This document shows positions 1 to 6,661 of a stretch of DNA of 64,000 nucleotides, in pieces (position 1 is the stretch's first letter; every line of letters starts with the position of its first letter). This DNA comes from Amycolatopsis iheyensis (lineage in GTDB: Bacteria > Actinomycetota > Actinomycetes > Mycobacteriales > Pseudonocardiaceae): the NCBI RefSeq assembly GCF_024703995.1, contig NZ_JAMXQV010000009.1, positions 248,001-312,000 on the forward strand. Direction: 5' to 3'. The position numbers were made by a program, and so were the translations under genes. The notes beneath the pieces were generated by a model, which was not told the DNA's origin, did no database searches, and saw only the letters and a program-made list of their open reading frames with translations.

Positions 1-1
1 G

Positions 2-193
2 GCAGCCGAAATGACCGGCAAGGGCACGCTGAGCCAGACCGTGGTGTTCAGCAGTGAGGGCTACATGGCCGTGCACGCCGTCGGCCGGCTGGCGCTCATG
101 GTGGTGCTGGGGGACAAGGGGCTGAACGTCGGGCGCCTGATCTTCGAGTCCCGGCCCGTCATCGAGCGGATCGGCGCGATCCTGGCCGCCTAG
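2..193 (+). CDS. Roadblock/LC7 domain protein, 3' part only
   Basis: Only the C-terminal part is inside the window; the frame is open from base 2 and ends at the TAG at 191-193. The visible part (GTLSQTVVFSSEGYMAVHA, then LALMVVLGDKGLNVGRLIFE) has the beta-strand pattern that closes a roadblock/LC7 fold. Such small proteins act as GTPase partners in actinobacterial 'conservon' operons (sensor kinase, roadblock protein, DUF742 protein, GTPase). The next gene, 25 bp downstream, looks like a second roadblock-type protein, so both probably belong to one operon that starts left of the window. Family assignment is from pattern; the partner is inferred. Confidence 0.65.
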   Translation, partial: AAEMTGKGTLSQTVVFSSEGYMAVHAVGRLALMVVLGDKGLNVGRLIFESRPVIERIGAILAA

Positions 194-218
194 CAGCAGT
201 TCAACGGAAGGAAGCAGA

Positions 219-590
219 ATGATGATGAACATCGACACCGCGCTCAAAGAAGCCATGTCCATCACCGGCGCCGTCGGCGTCGCGCTCGTCGACTACGAAA
301 GCGGGATGTCGCTCGGCACGAGCGGCGGCGGCGACTGGCTCGACCTGGAAGTGGCCGCGGCCGGCAACACCGAGGTCGTGCGGTCGAAGCTGCGGGTGAT
401 GTCGTCGCTCGCGCTCAACGACAGCATCGAGGACATCCTGATCACATTGCACCGCCAGTACCACCTGATCCGGTTGATGAACTCGGCGCGCAACTCGCTG
501 TTCCTCTACCTGGTGCTCGACCGCGAGCGGGCGAACCTGGCGCTGGCCCGGCACTACCTCAAACGCATCGAAGCCGATCTGCAGGTGTAA
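219..590 (+). CDS. Roadblock/LC7-like small protein
   Basis: A 123-residue protein starting MMMNIDTALKEAM; a GGAAGGA ribosome binding site lies just upstream of the run of ATG codons, so the exact first Met among three is uncertain. Residues 5-50 (helix, then GAVGVALVDYESGMSLGT) match the opening of roadblock/LC7 domains, followed by a long helix and NSLFLYLVLDRERANLALAR. These proteins dimerise and regulate small Ras-like GTPases; no enzymatic role is expected. It follows the partial roadblock gene and precedes an unknown gene by 20 bp with a GGGGAGGAGG-like site, so it is likely the middle gene of an operon. No GTPase is visible in the window. Confidence 0.6.
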   Translation: MMMNIDTALKEAMSITGAVGVALVDYESGMSLGTSGGGDWLDLEVAAAGNTEVVRSKLRVMSSLALNDSIEDILITLHRQYHLIRLMNSARNSLFLYLVLDRERANLALARHYLKRIEADLQV

Positions 591-610
591 CCGGGGAGGA
601 GGAGACGGCG

Positions 611-1279
611 ATGGCCGGAGGCGGCTCCCGCGCCGCACTCGTCATCGGCTCGGCGTTGACGCACGACCTCGGTTCGCTGTTCCCGGTGGCGTTGAACCTG
701 GCCGGCGAGGAGCTGGCGTTCACCTTCGTGTCGTCCTGCCCTTCGCCCGACGCCGTCGAAGACTGGGTCCGGCTGCGGTCGGGAGCCGTCGTGGCCGACC
801 GGGTGCTGCACTTCGCCGTCGAGGCGGGTGGCCGGCGGATCCGCGTCGAGCTCGCCGGGACACCGGTGCGGGCCCTGGTCGTGCTCGCGGACGAAGTCAC
901 GGCGGCGTCGGTGAACGCGCCGCGCCTCGGCCGCTGGCAGGACCAGATGCCCTGCACGCTGCAGGTCGCGCTGGACGAGCTCGCCCGGCTGCTGTCGCGC
1001 TGCCACCACCGGGCCGGCGGGCCCGAGCCGCTGATCGACCTCGAGCTCGCCTACCGCCCGGACCGCGACTACGAGCTGCGCCTGGCCGGGGCGCACGAGC
1101 GGGTGCGGCCGTTCATCGCCCCGGTCCGCCCGGTGCTGGGCATGCGCTGGCGCTCGGTGACCTCGGCGCAGCGCAAGGCGTTCCTCGACGAGTTCCCGGC
1201 CGGCGCCCCGGCCCGCGGCTGGCTGCGGCGGCGGCGCACGGTCCGGATCATGGGGCTGGCGATGGAAATCTCGGCTTGA
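611..1279 (+). CDS. Hypothetical protein downstream of roadblock genes
   Basis: A 222-residue soluble protein I do not recognise. It starts at ATG 611 behind a strong GGAGGAGGAG site. No signal peptide or membrane segment is visible. The N-terminal part is beta-rich and the C-terminal part ends in a very basic stretch (RGWLRRRRTVRIM). Its position, 20 bp after two roadblock-type genes and followed by a 300-bp gap, marks it as the last gene of that operon, so a role with the roadblock proteins or their GTPase is a reasonable guess from context only. Confidence 0.55.
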   Translation: MAGGGSRAALVIGSALTHDLGSLFPVALNLAGEELAFTFVSSCPSPDAVEDWVRLRSGAVVADRVLHFAVEAGGRRIRVELAGTPVRALVVLADEVTAASVNAPRLGRWQDQMPCTLQVALDELARLLSRCHHRAGGPEPLIDLELAYRPDRDYELRLAGAHERVRPFIAPVRPVLGMRWRSVTSAQRKAFLDEFPAGAPARGWLRRRRTVRIMGLAMEISA

Positions 1280-1585
1280 GCGTCCGCATTGTTTCGGTGT
1301 ACCGGACGGGGGCGAAAAATTGTTTCGAACACCTGGGTCAAACCGCTTTCCCGGGAGCCGGGGACACTACTGTCCGGCTGGACACATCTGGTCGAAAACC
1401 CCAGGAGAGCCGGTCATTGCCCGATCTTGACCGGACTTCTCGGAGGCAGGAAGGACAAATGCGCCGATCGGGTGTAATCAATTCATCGGGCAATAGCTGA
1501 ACCGCCTTGTGGCGAGTACGCTCCCAGCGATCCGCGGGACCCCCGCGGGCCGATCGACGGGCGGCGGACGCACTCAGGAGGCTCG
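1280..1585. other. Intergenic region with a possible 13-codon leader ORF
   Basis: About 300 bp without a confident gene. It is richer in A+T than its surroundings. The only structured item is a mini ORF at 1459-1500 (MRRSGVINSSGNS) with a near-perfect AGGAAGGA ribosome binding site at 1448-1455, lying 90 bp upstream of the MEDS-domain gene. It could be a leader peptide or the start of a decayed gene. Longer ORFs drawn through the region have unlikely amino acid composition. A TTGACC element at 1427-1432 is a possible -35 box. Confidence 0.3.
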
Positions 1586-1591
1586 GTGCCC

Positions 1592-2530
1592 ATGACCATC
1601 CCGGCAGAGCCCCGCTTCCGGCACCAGGGTTGTGTCTACGGCAGTGACGCCGAGTTCCTCGCCATGGCCGTCCCGTTCGCGCGGGACGGCCTGCGGCGGA
1701 ACGAACCCGTGCTCGTCGCCACGACCGCGGCCAACCTCGAGCTGCTGCACGCCGTGATGGGCGCCGACGTCGACCGCATCGCTTTCGCCGAGCCGGGATA
1801 CTTCGGCCGGCGTCCGACGCGGCTGGCCGGTGCGCTGCACCGCTACTGGACGCGGCACCGGGCCACCGCGCCGACCGGCGCCGTCCGCGTCCTCGGCGAG
1901 CCCGCGCGCACCGGCGGCGGGTCCGAGGAGGGCGCCTGGCGGCGCATCGAGGCCGGCTTCAACGTGTCGTTGGCGAGCACGACGATCTGGCTGATCTGCC
2001 CGTACGACACGAGGACGGTCGACGCCGCGGTGGTCGCCGACGCCTGCCGCACCCATCCGGAATGCGTGGTGAGCGGCGAAGTGCGGCCGTCCGCGCTGTT
2101 CACGTCGCCGGCGTCGGAGGGGGCGCCGGGCGCGGCCGCGCCGCCGGGCGCCGCCGCCGAGCTGTTCCGCTTCGAGGGCGACCTGGTCGCCGTCCGGCGG
2201 CACGTGCTGGACCGGGCGAGCCCGCTCCTGCGATCGGAGCACGCGGCGACGATGTTCGGCATCGCCGTCGGTGAGGCGATCGCCTACTTGGTCGGGCACG
2301 GGATCGACCGGGCGGCCGTGTGGGTGCGGCCGGCGGCCGGCCGGGTCGTGTGCACGCTGCACAGCGACCGGCCGGTCGCCGGCCCCGCCTTCTACGGCCT
2401 CCGCCACGCCACCCGGACCGGCGCCAGCCTGTGGCTGACCGACGAGATCTGCGAATGGCTCGACATCAGCTCCGACGCCGCGGGCTGCACCATCGAACTG
2501 GCGATGCCCGCGGAGTCCGCGGCGGGCTGA
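1592..2530 (+). CDS. MEDS-domain sensor protein with C-terminal ATPase-like domain
   Basis: The product (312 residues from ATG 1592; GTG 1586 is an alternative) has an N-terminal MEDS/DcmR-type sensory region, recognised by the opening RHQGCVYGSDAEFLAMAVPF and the later ASTTIWLICPYDTRTVDA. The C-terminal third resembles the histidine-kinase-like ATPase fold of anti-sigma factors, with a degenerate N-box (GIAVGEAIAYLVGHG). AGGAGG at 1576-1581 suits the ATG better than the GTG. In actinomycetes this architecture is usually called an anti-sigma regulatory factor or sensor kinase; it probably senses a small molecule and binds a regulator. The N-box Asn is not obvious, so ATP binding is doubtful. 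Confidence 0.65.
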   Translation: MTIPAEPRFRHQGCVYGSDAEFLAMAVPFARDGLRRNEPVLVATTAANLELLHAVMGADVDRIAFAEPGYFGRRPTRLAGALHRYWTRHRATAPTGAVRVLGEPARTGGGSEEGAWRRIEAGFNVSLASTTIWLICPYDTRTVDAAVVADACRTHPECVVSGEVRPSALFTSPASEGAPGAAAPPGAAAELFRFEGDLVAVRRHVLDRASPLLRSEHAATMFGIAVGEAIAYLVGHGIDRAAVWVRPAAGRVVCTLHSDRPVAGPAFYGLRHATRTGASLWLTDEICEWLDISSDAAGCTIELAMPAESAAG

Positions 2531-2589
2531 CCGGCCGCGATCCACCTTCGAGTGGCGGAAGTGCACCCTTGAGCTTGGCCGCGCTCGGC

Positions 2590-2790
2590 GGTCAGGTGGC
2601 CGGGCTTCGATCGGCTGCGGCGCAATCGCCCGTCCCCGAGCGGCGCGGCCGGGCTTCGAACCGGTTTCGGCGCGCTCGCGTGTCCCGAGCGGCGCGGCCG
2701 GCTCGGCGGGGCCTGGCGGTCAGGCGGCCGGCCCTCGGATCGGCTTCGGCGCGCTCGCCCGTCCCCGAGCGGCGCGGCCGGCTCGGCAGC
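2590..2790. repeat. Degenerate GC-rich tandem repeats in a convergent gap
   Basis: Between the convergent 3' ends at 2530 and 2935, the phrase CCGAGCGGCGCGGCCGG recurs three times (about 2636, 2685 and 2765) and GGTCAGGYGGCC recurs near 2590, 2719 and 2799. The copies are imperfect and separated by similar filler (TCGGCTTCGGCGCGCTCGC). No coding signal is convincing in any frame. It looks like locally expanded non-coding DNA; function unknown. Confidence 0.6.
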
Positions 2791-2830
2791 TCTGAGCGGT
2801 CAGGTGGCCTCCGCGCCGGCGCCCCATACG

Positions 2831-2913
2831 CCCCAATGTGGCGTTGGGTGCGTCCAACGCACCGAACGCCACATTGGGTGCGTTGAGCGCACCCAACGCC
2901 ACATTGGGGCGCT
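2831..2913. repeat. Three-armed palindromic repeat, copy 1
   Basis: An 83-bp element beginning CCCCAATGTGGCG and ending CGCCACATTGGGGCGCT. It has one forward arm (2831-2852) and two reverse arms (about 2857-2878 and 2889-2910). The forward arm pairs perfectly over 22 bp with the third arm, and with one mismatch over 20 bp with the second. It lies between the 3' ends of convergent genes. A second copy with the same length and layout is at 37291-37373. It could act as a bidirectional terminator, since either strand folds into a long hairpin; no U tract follows. Confidence 0.85.
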
Positions 2914-2934
2914 CGGCAACGCCCCGAACCGGCC

Positions 2935-3426
2935 TCAGCGCAACCGCACGTCCCCAAGCTCGTCCTCGATCCGGCGCAGGTCACGCAGCCGCGGTTCGGT
3001 CCGGCCGCCGAGCCAGCGGGTGACCGTCTTCGCCGATACGCCCAGCCGGTCCGCCGCGACCTCCTTCGTGATGCCCCGCTCCCGCAACGCCGTGGCCAGC
3101 CACTCGGCGAAACTGGCCGCCCCCACCGGCTCCGGGCCCGGGGCCGCGCGGGCCGGGAGCACGTCGAACTCGACGCGCCGGGGGTACTTCCGGCACGAGA
3201 CCTCGAGCACGCCGGCCGGGCCGGCCGCGGCCAGCAGGGCCCGGAGGATCGAGTTGCCCACTTCGCGCTCTTCCGCCTCGGCGAGCGGGGTGCCCGAGAG
3301 TGACCGCCGGACGAATTCGCGGATTCCCGGAACGGCCGACGGGCGGGCCGGAAAGATCCGCGTGACGATTTCGACCGGCACCACCTCGATCGACTCGCCG
3401 CTGCTCCGGCCGGCTGATTCCGCCAC
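2935..3426 (-). CDS. Helix-turn-helix regulator with anti-sigma-like N-terminal domain
   Basis: The start is GTG at 3426, chosen because GGAAGGAG lies 7 nt upstream; longer versions reach into the next gene's promoter. The protein has 163 residues. Residues 1-95 resemble a degenerate histidine-kinase-like ATPase domain of the anti-sigma type (TRIFPARPSAVPGIREFVRR). Residues about 105-163 form an XRE-like helix-turn-helix (ITKEVAADRLGVSAKTVTRW). It is divergent from the hydrogenase small-subunit gene with a 196-bp gap, so it may regulate it. The combination of domains is unusual and the N-terminal assignment is tentative. Confidence 0.6.
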   Translation of the reverse strand: MAESAGRSSGESIEVVPVEIVTRIFPARPSAVPGIREFVRRSLSGTPLAEAEEREVGNSILRALLAAAGPAGVLEVSCRKYPRRVEFDVLPARAAPGPEPVGAASFAEWLATALRERGITKEVAADRLGVSAKTVTRWLGGRTEPRLRDLRRIEDELGDVRLR

Positions 3427-3622
3427 GGTCGATACTCCTTCCGGTGGGTGTTCAGTGTAGTCGCGGTGGCCGATTCCGATCGTGTCCGATTCGCGGACAA
3501 GGGCGGTCTTGCCGCTGCCGGTGGACAGGTCTACGGTGGGCGTCTTCCGGGCCGGCCGTGCGGTGGGATCGCCTGCCCGCCAGGCGGAACCGGCGGCCGG
3601 CGGCCGTGGGAAGGTGCCATCG

Positions 3623-4642
3623 ATGGTGAGGGCCACGCACGCGAGCAACGGCCCGGCGGACGACTCCGGGAATCAGCGGAAGACCGTCCACATTCTGTGG
3701 ATGAATGGCGGGCTGAGCTGTGACGGCGAATCGGTGGCGCTGACCGCCGCCACCCAGCCGAGTATCGAAGAGATCATTCTCGGTGGCCTGCCCGGACTGC
3801 CCGAGATCGTCATGCACTGGCCGTTCCTCGATTTCCACAGTGGTCCCGACGGCGGCCCCGACAGCTTCATCGCGTGGTGGCACCGCGCGCACCGCGGTGA
3901 GCTCGACCCGTTCATCCTCGTCGTCGAGGGGTCGATCGCCGACGAGACGAACAAGGCCGAGGGCTACTGGTCCGGGTTCGGCACCGACCCCGCCACCGGC
4001 CAGCCGGTGACGGCCGCCGAGTGGCTCGACCGGCTCGCGCCGCGGGCGCTGGCGGTGCTGGCCGTCGGCACCTGCGCGAGCTACGGCGGAGTGCACGCCA
4101 TGGCCGGGAACCCGACCGGCGCGATGGGCGTGCCCGAATACCTCGGGCGGGACTGGCGGTCGCGGGCCGGCCTGCCGATCGTGTGCGTGCCGGGCTGCCC
4201 CGCCCAGCCGGACAACATCTCCGAGACCATCCTGCACCTGCTGTTCCAGGTGTCCGGGCGGGCGCCGCGGATCGACGTCGACGAAGCACTGCGGCCGAAG
4301 TGGCTGTTCGGCAGCACCGTGCACGAGGGGTGCGACCGCGCCGGGTACTACGAGCAGGACGAGTTCGCCGACGGGCACGGCAGCCCGCAGTGCCTGGTGA
4401 AACTGGGCTGCTGGGGCCAGGTGGTCAAGTGCAACGTGCCCAAACGGGGCTGGATCAACGGTGTCGGCGGCTGCCCGAACGTCGGCGGCATCTGCATCGG
4501 CTGCACCATGCCGGGCTTCCCCGACAAGTTCATGCCGTTCATGGAGGACCCGGCGGCCGTCGGGGTGCCCGCCGCGGCGACCCGCGTGTCCGGCACCGCG
4601 ATCCGCATCCTGCGGGAGATCCGGGCGGCGGGGGAGCGGTGA
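3623..4642 (+). CDS. hhyS: Group 1h/5 [NiFe]-hydrogenase small subunit
   Basis: The 339-residue product matches the small subunit of the high-affinity actinobacterial hydrogenase that oxidises trace H2. Visible signatures are GGLSCDGESVALTAATQPSI near residue 30, GTCASYGG at about 150, CVPGCPAQPDN at about 190, and the C-terminal cysteine block CLVKLGCWG, CNVPKRGW, GGCPNVGGICIGC. The SCDG motif fits the three-Cys one-Asp proximal cluster described for this group. Databases often mislabel it HypE. ATG 3623 follows GGGAAGG; longer frames are poor. The stop overlaps the next start (GTGA). The large-subunit gene expected next to it is absent here. Confidence 0.9.
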   Translation: MVRATHASNGPADDSGNQRKTVHILWMNGGLSCDGESVALTAATQPSIEEIILGGLPGLPEIVMHWPFLDFHSGPDGGPDSFIAWWHRAHRGELDPFILVVEGSIADETNKAEGYWSGFGTDPATGQPVTAAEWLDRLAPRALAVLAVGTCASYGGVHAMAGNPTGAMGVPEYLGRDWRSRAGLPIVCVPGCPAQPDNISETILHLLFQVSGRAPRIDVDEALRPKWLFGSTVHEGCDRAGYYEQDEFADGHGSPQCLVKLGCWGQVVKCNVPKRGWINGVGGCPNVGGICIGCTMPGFPDKFMPFMEDPAAVGVPAAATRVSGTAIRILREIRAAGER

Positions 4643-5121
4643 CGCCCGGCCCGCCGGAGCAGGCCCGGCTCGAGACACTTCTGTCCACGCTGCTGGCCGG
4701 CGAGCGCCGGCCGGTCGCCGAGGAGCTCGTCCGCGAGCTGACCGGCCTGTACGCCGAAGGCCTGACCCGGATCGTCGCCCTGCTGCGGGAGAACGCGCCG
4801 GGGCTGGTCGAGGCGGTCGCCGCGGACGACGTCGTCGCGGACCTGCTGGTGCTGCACGACTTGCACCCCCTCGACACCGACGCCCGGATCCGCCGGGCCC
4901 TGGGCGGCTCGGCCGAGTACCTGGGCACCGAGGCCGGGGTCGCGCGCGTGCGGCTCGGCGCGAGCGGCGGGTGCTCGGCCGCGTCCGAGCGGGCGGTCGA
5001 AGCCGTCGTCCGGGCCGCCGCGCCGGAGGTCGCCGGGGTCGAAGTCGGCACCGAAGTCCGGCTGTACCGGATCGGCATGGGGCCACCGGGGGACGCCACG
5101 CCGGAAGGGAGAGCGTCATGA
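4639..5121 (+). CDS. NifU-like protein of the hydrogenase locus
   Basis: A 160-residue protein starting at GTG 4639, which overlaps the hhyS stop as GTGA. Residues 85-150 (LGGSAEYLGTEAGVARVRLG, then GGCSAASERAVEAVVRAA) resemble the NifU C-terminal fold, where a Cys pair can hold an iron-sulphur cluster; only one Cys (in GGCSA) is evident, so cluster transfer is uncertain. Such proteins accompany group 1h/5 hydrogenase genes in Streptomyces and relatives. The first 80 residues are helical and of unknown role. The stop overlaps the next start codon as ATGA, so translation of the three genes is coupled. Confidence 0.7.
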   Translation: MTPGPPEQARLETLLSTLLAGERRPVAEELVRELTGLYAEGLTRIVALLRENAPGLVEAVAADDVVADLLVLHDLHPLDTDARIRRALGGSAEYLGTEAGVARVRLGASGGCSAASERAVEAVVRAAAPEVAGVEVGTEVRLYRIGMGPPGDATPEGRAS

Positions 5122-5702
5122 GTGTCCACACCGGACTCGAGCGGGCCGGCGCGGTGCGGGACCGGCGCTCCGCCCGGCCGCGGCGATGTGAACTGTGCGG
5201 GACACCGGTGGCCGCGCGGCACGGGCACGTGGCCGACACCGGCCGTCGTGGCCTGTTGTGCTCGTGCCGGGCCTGCTTCCTGCTGTGCACCCGGTGGGCG
5301 ACCGGGGAAGCGCGGTACCGCGCGGTGCCCGAGCGCTACCTTCGGGTTCCGGGGCACCCGGCCGAAGGGCTCGACTGGCCGGGCTTGGGCATCCCGGCGG
5401 GCTTCGCGTTCTTCGTGCGCCGGGGGACCCGCGTCACGGCGTTCCAGCCGGGCCCGGCGGGTCCGGCGGAGGCCGTCCTGCCGCCGGGCGAGCTGGACCC
5501 CTGGCTGGCGGCGGCCGAGCCCGACGTCGAGGCGATCGTGGTCCGCGGCACCGAGTGCTACCTCGTCCCGGTCGACGCCTGCTACCGCCTGGCGGGCACG
5601 GTCCGCAGGTACTGGACGGGCCACGACGGCGGCCGGGAGATGCGCGAACAAGTCGGCGCGCTGTTCGAGGAGATCGCGCGGCGGGCGCGGCCGCCGGTCT
5701 AG
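5118..5702 (+). CDS. DUF5947 family protein of the hydrogenase locus
   Basis: A 194-residue protein starting at ATG 5118 within ATGA shared with the previous stop. Near residue 23 it has CELCGTPV, then HGHVADTGRRGLLCSCRACFLLC, giving two CxxC-like pairs that could bind zinc or an Fe-S cluster. The C-terminal half ends in MREQVGALFEEIARRAR. I recognise it as the DUF5947 family found beside group 1h/5 hydrogenase genes; its biochemical role is unknown, probably in assembly. It is the last gene of the run: the next gene is a FadR-type regulator on the opposite strand, so protease, large subunit and hyp genes are missing here. Confidence 0.7.
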   Translation: MSVHTGLERAGAVRDRRSARPRRCELCGTPVAARHGHVADTGRRGLLCSCRACFLLCTRWATGEARYRAVPERYLRVPGHPAEGLDWPGLGIPAGFAFFVRRGTRVTAFQPGPAGPAEAVLPPGELDPWLAAAEPDVEAIVVRGTECYLVPVDACYRLAGTVRRYWTGHDGGREMREQVGALFEEIARRARPPV

Positions 5703-5847
5703 CGCGCGGTCACCGGGTGGCGAGGAACCGCGGACAGGACCGCCTCACCATCGAGGGCGCCGATCACGATCTGGACGGGAACCCCGGTTCAGGTAGAGCC
5801 GGGGCGGCCCGGGTGCTCCCGTGGCAGGTCCGCGAGCCGGACGGCGG

Positions 5848-6558
5848 TCACCGGGCGGCCGCGACCGGGGTGCCCGCGAGCAGGTCGCCGAGCCCGCCGC
5901 GGGCGTCTTCGAGCACCAATGCCTCCGCCCGCGCCGAATCGCCCGCCCGCAACGCGTGCACGAGCGCGCGGTGGGACGCGTAGCGGTCCAGGCCGAACTT
6001 CTCGTCGACGCCGACGCGTTCGAGCACCCGCGAGCGCCGTTCCGGCGAGGAGAACACCCGGGTCTGGTCGAGCAAGCGCACGAGCACCGGGTTGCCCGCG
6101 CAGGACTCGACCACGCCGTTGAAGCGCTGCACCGCGTCGAAGAGCCGGCCGGCGTGCTTCGTGACGTCCTGCCCGGACTCGTGCCGCTGCTTGATGAGGA
6201 TCAGCAGGTCGTCTGCCTCGTCGAGGATCGCGTCGAGCCGGTCCAGCTGCTCGGGCGTGGCGTGGCGGGCGGCGAAGCGGGCCACCATCCCGCGCAGGCC
6301 GACCTCGACCTCGGCCAGGTCCTGGACGGCGACGCCGCCGAACATCGCCACCTTGACCGTGCGCGGGCCACCGCGTTCGAGCAGGCCGTCCTGTTCGAGG
6401 CGGCGGATGGCCTCGCGCACCGGGGTCGGGCTGACCGACAGCTGCTCTGCGAACCCGCGCTCGGTGACCTTCTGGCCCGGGCGCAGCTCGCCGGTCGTGA
6501 TCGCGTCGCGGATCGCGCGGTACACGCGGTCGGCGAGCGTGTCGGTCTGCAACGTCAT
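5848..6558 (-). CDS. GntR/FadR family transcriptional regulator
   Basis: A 236-residue regulator. Residues 6-72 form a GntR-type winged helix (LADRVYRAIRDAITTGELRPG, then LSVSPTPVREAIRRLEQDGL). The rest is an FCD ligand-binding domain with acidic/His positions that in this family often hold a metal and a carboxylate effector. It is divergent from the transporter operon at 6662. No ribosome binding site is seen; TAGGGT (minus strand, 6565-6570) ends 6 nt before the ATG, so the message is probably leaderless. Palindromes just upstream suggest autorepression and control of the operon. Confidence 0.88.
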   Translation of the reverse strand: MTLQTDTLADRVYRAIRDAITTGELRPGQKVTERGFAEQLSVSPTPVREAIRRLEQDGLLERGGPRTVKVAMFGGVAVQDLAEVEVGLRGMVARFAARHATPEQLDRLDAILDEADDLLILIKQRHESGQDVTKHAGRLFDAVQRFNGVVESCAGNPVLVRLLDQTRVFSSPERRSRVLERVGVDEKFGLDRYASHRALVHALRAGDSARAEALVLEDARGGLGDLLAGTPVAAAR

Positions 6559-6579
6559 GCACCCACCCTACTGGCGATG

Positions 6580-6620
6580 GCAAAACCAATTTGCAACTCT
6601 TGACCATCTTGCTATAGCAA
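6580..6620. promoter_or_regulatory. FadR-type operators between divergent genes
   Basis: Two inverted repeats: GCAAA-ACCAA-TTTGC at 6580-6594 and the perfect 12-bp palindrome TTGCTATAGCAA at 6609-6620. Both contain the half site TTGC and are much richer in A+T than the surroundings. The first sits just upstream of the regulator's -10-like hexamer; the second lies in the promoter region of the transporter operon. The regulator at 5848-6558 is the obvious binder (inference). Confidence 0.6.
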
Positions 6621-6661
6621 AAGTACGGTGACGCTCACCACCAGCACGGAAGGGGCCGACG

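Noticed and set aside
3452..5290. Long minus-strand frame over the hydrogenase locus
   Set aside because: Antisense to three coupled, recognisable genes; no protein-like composition.
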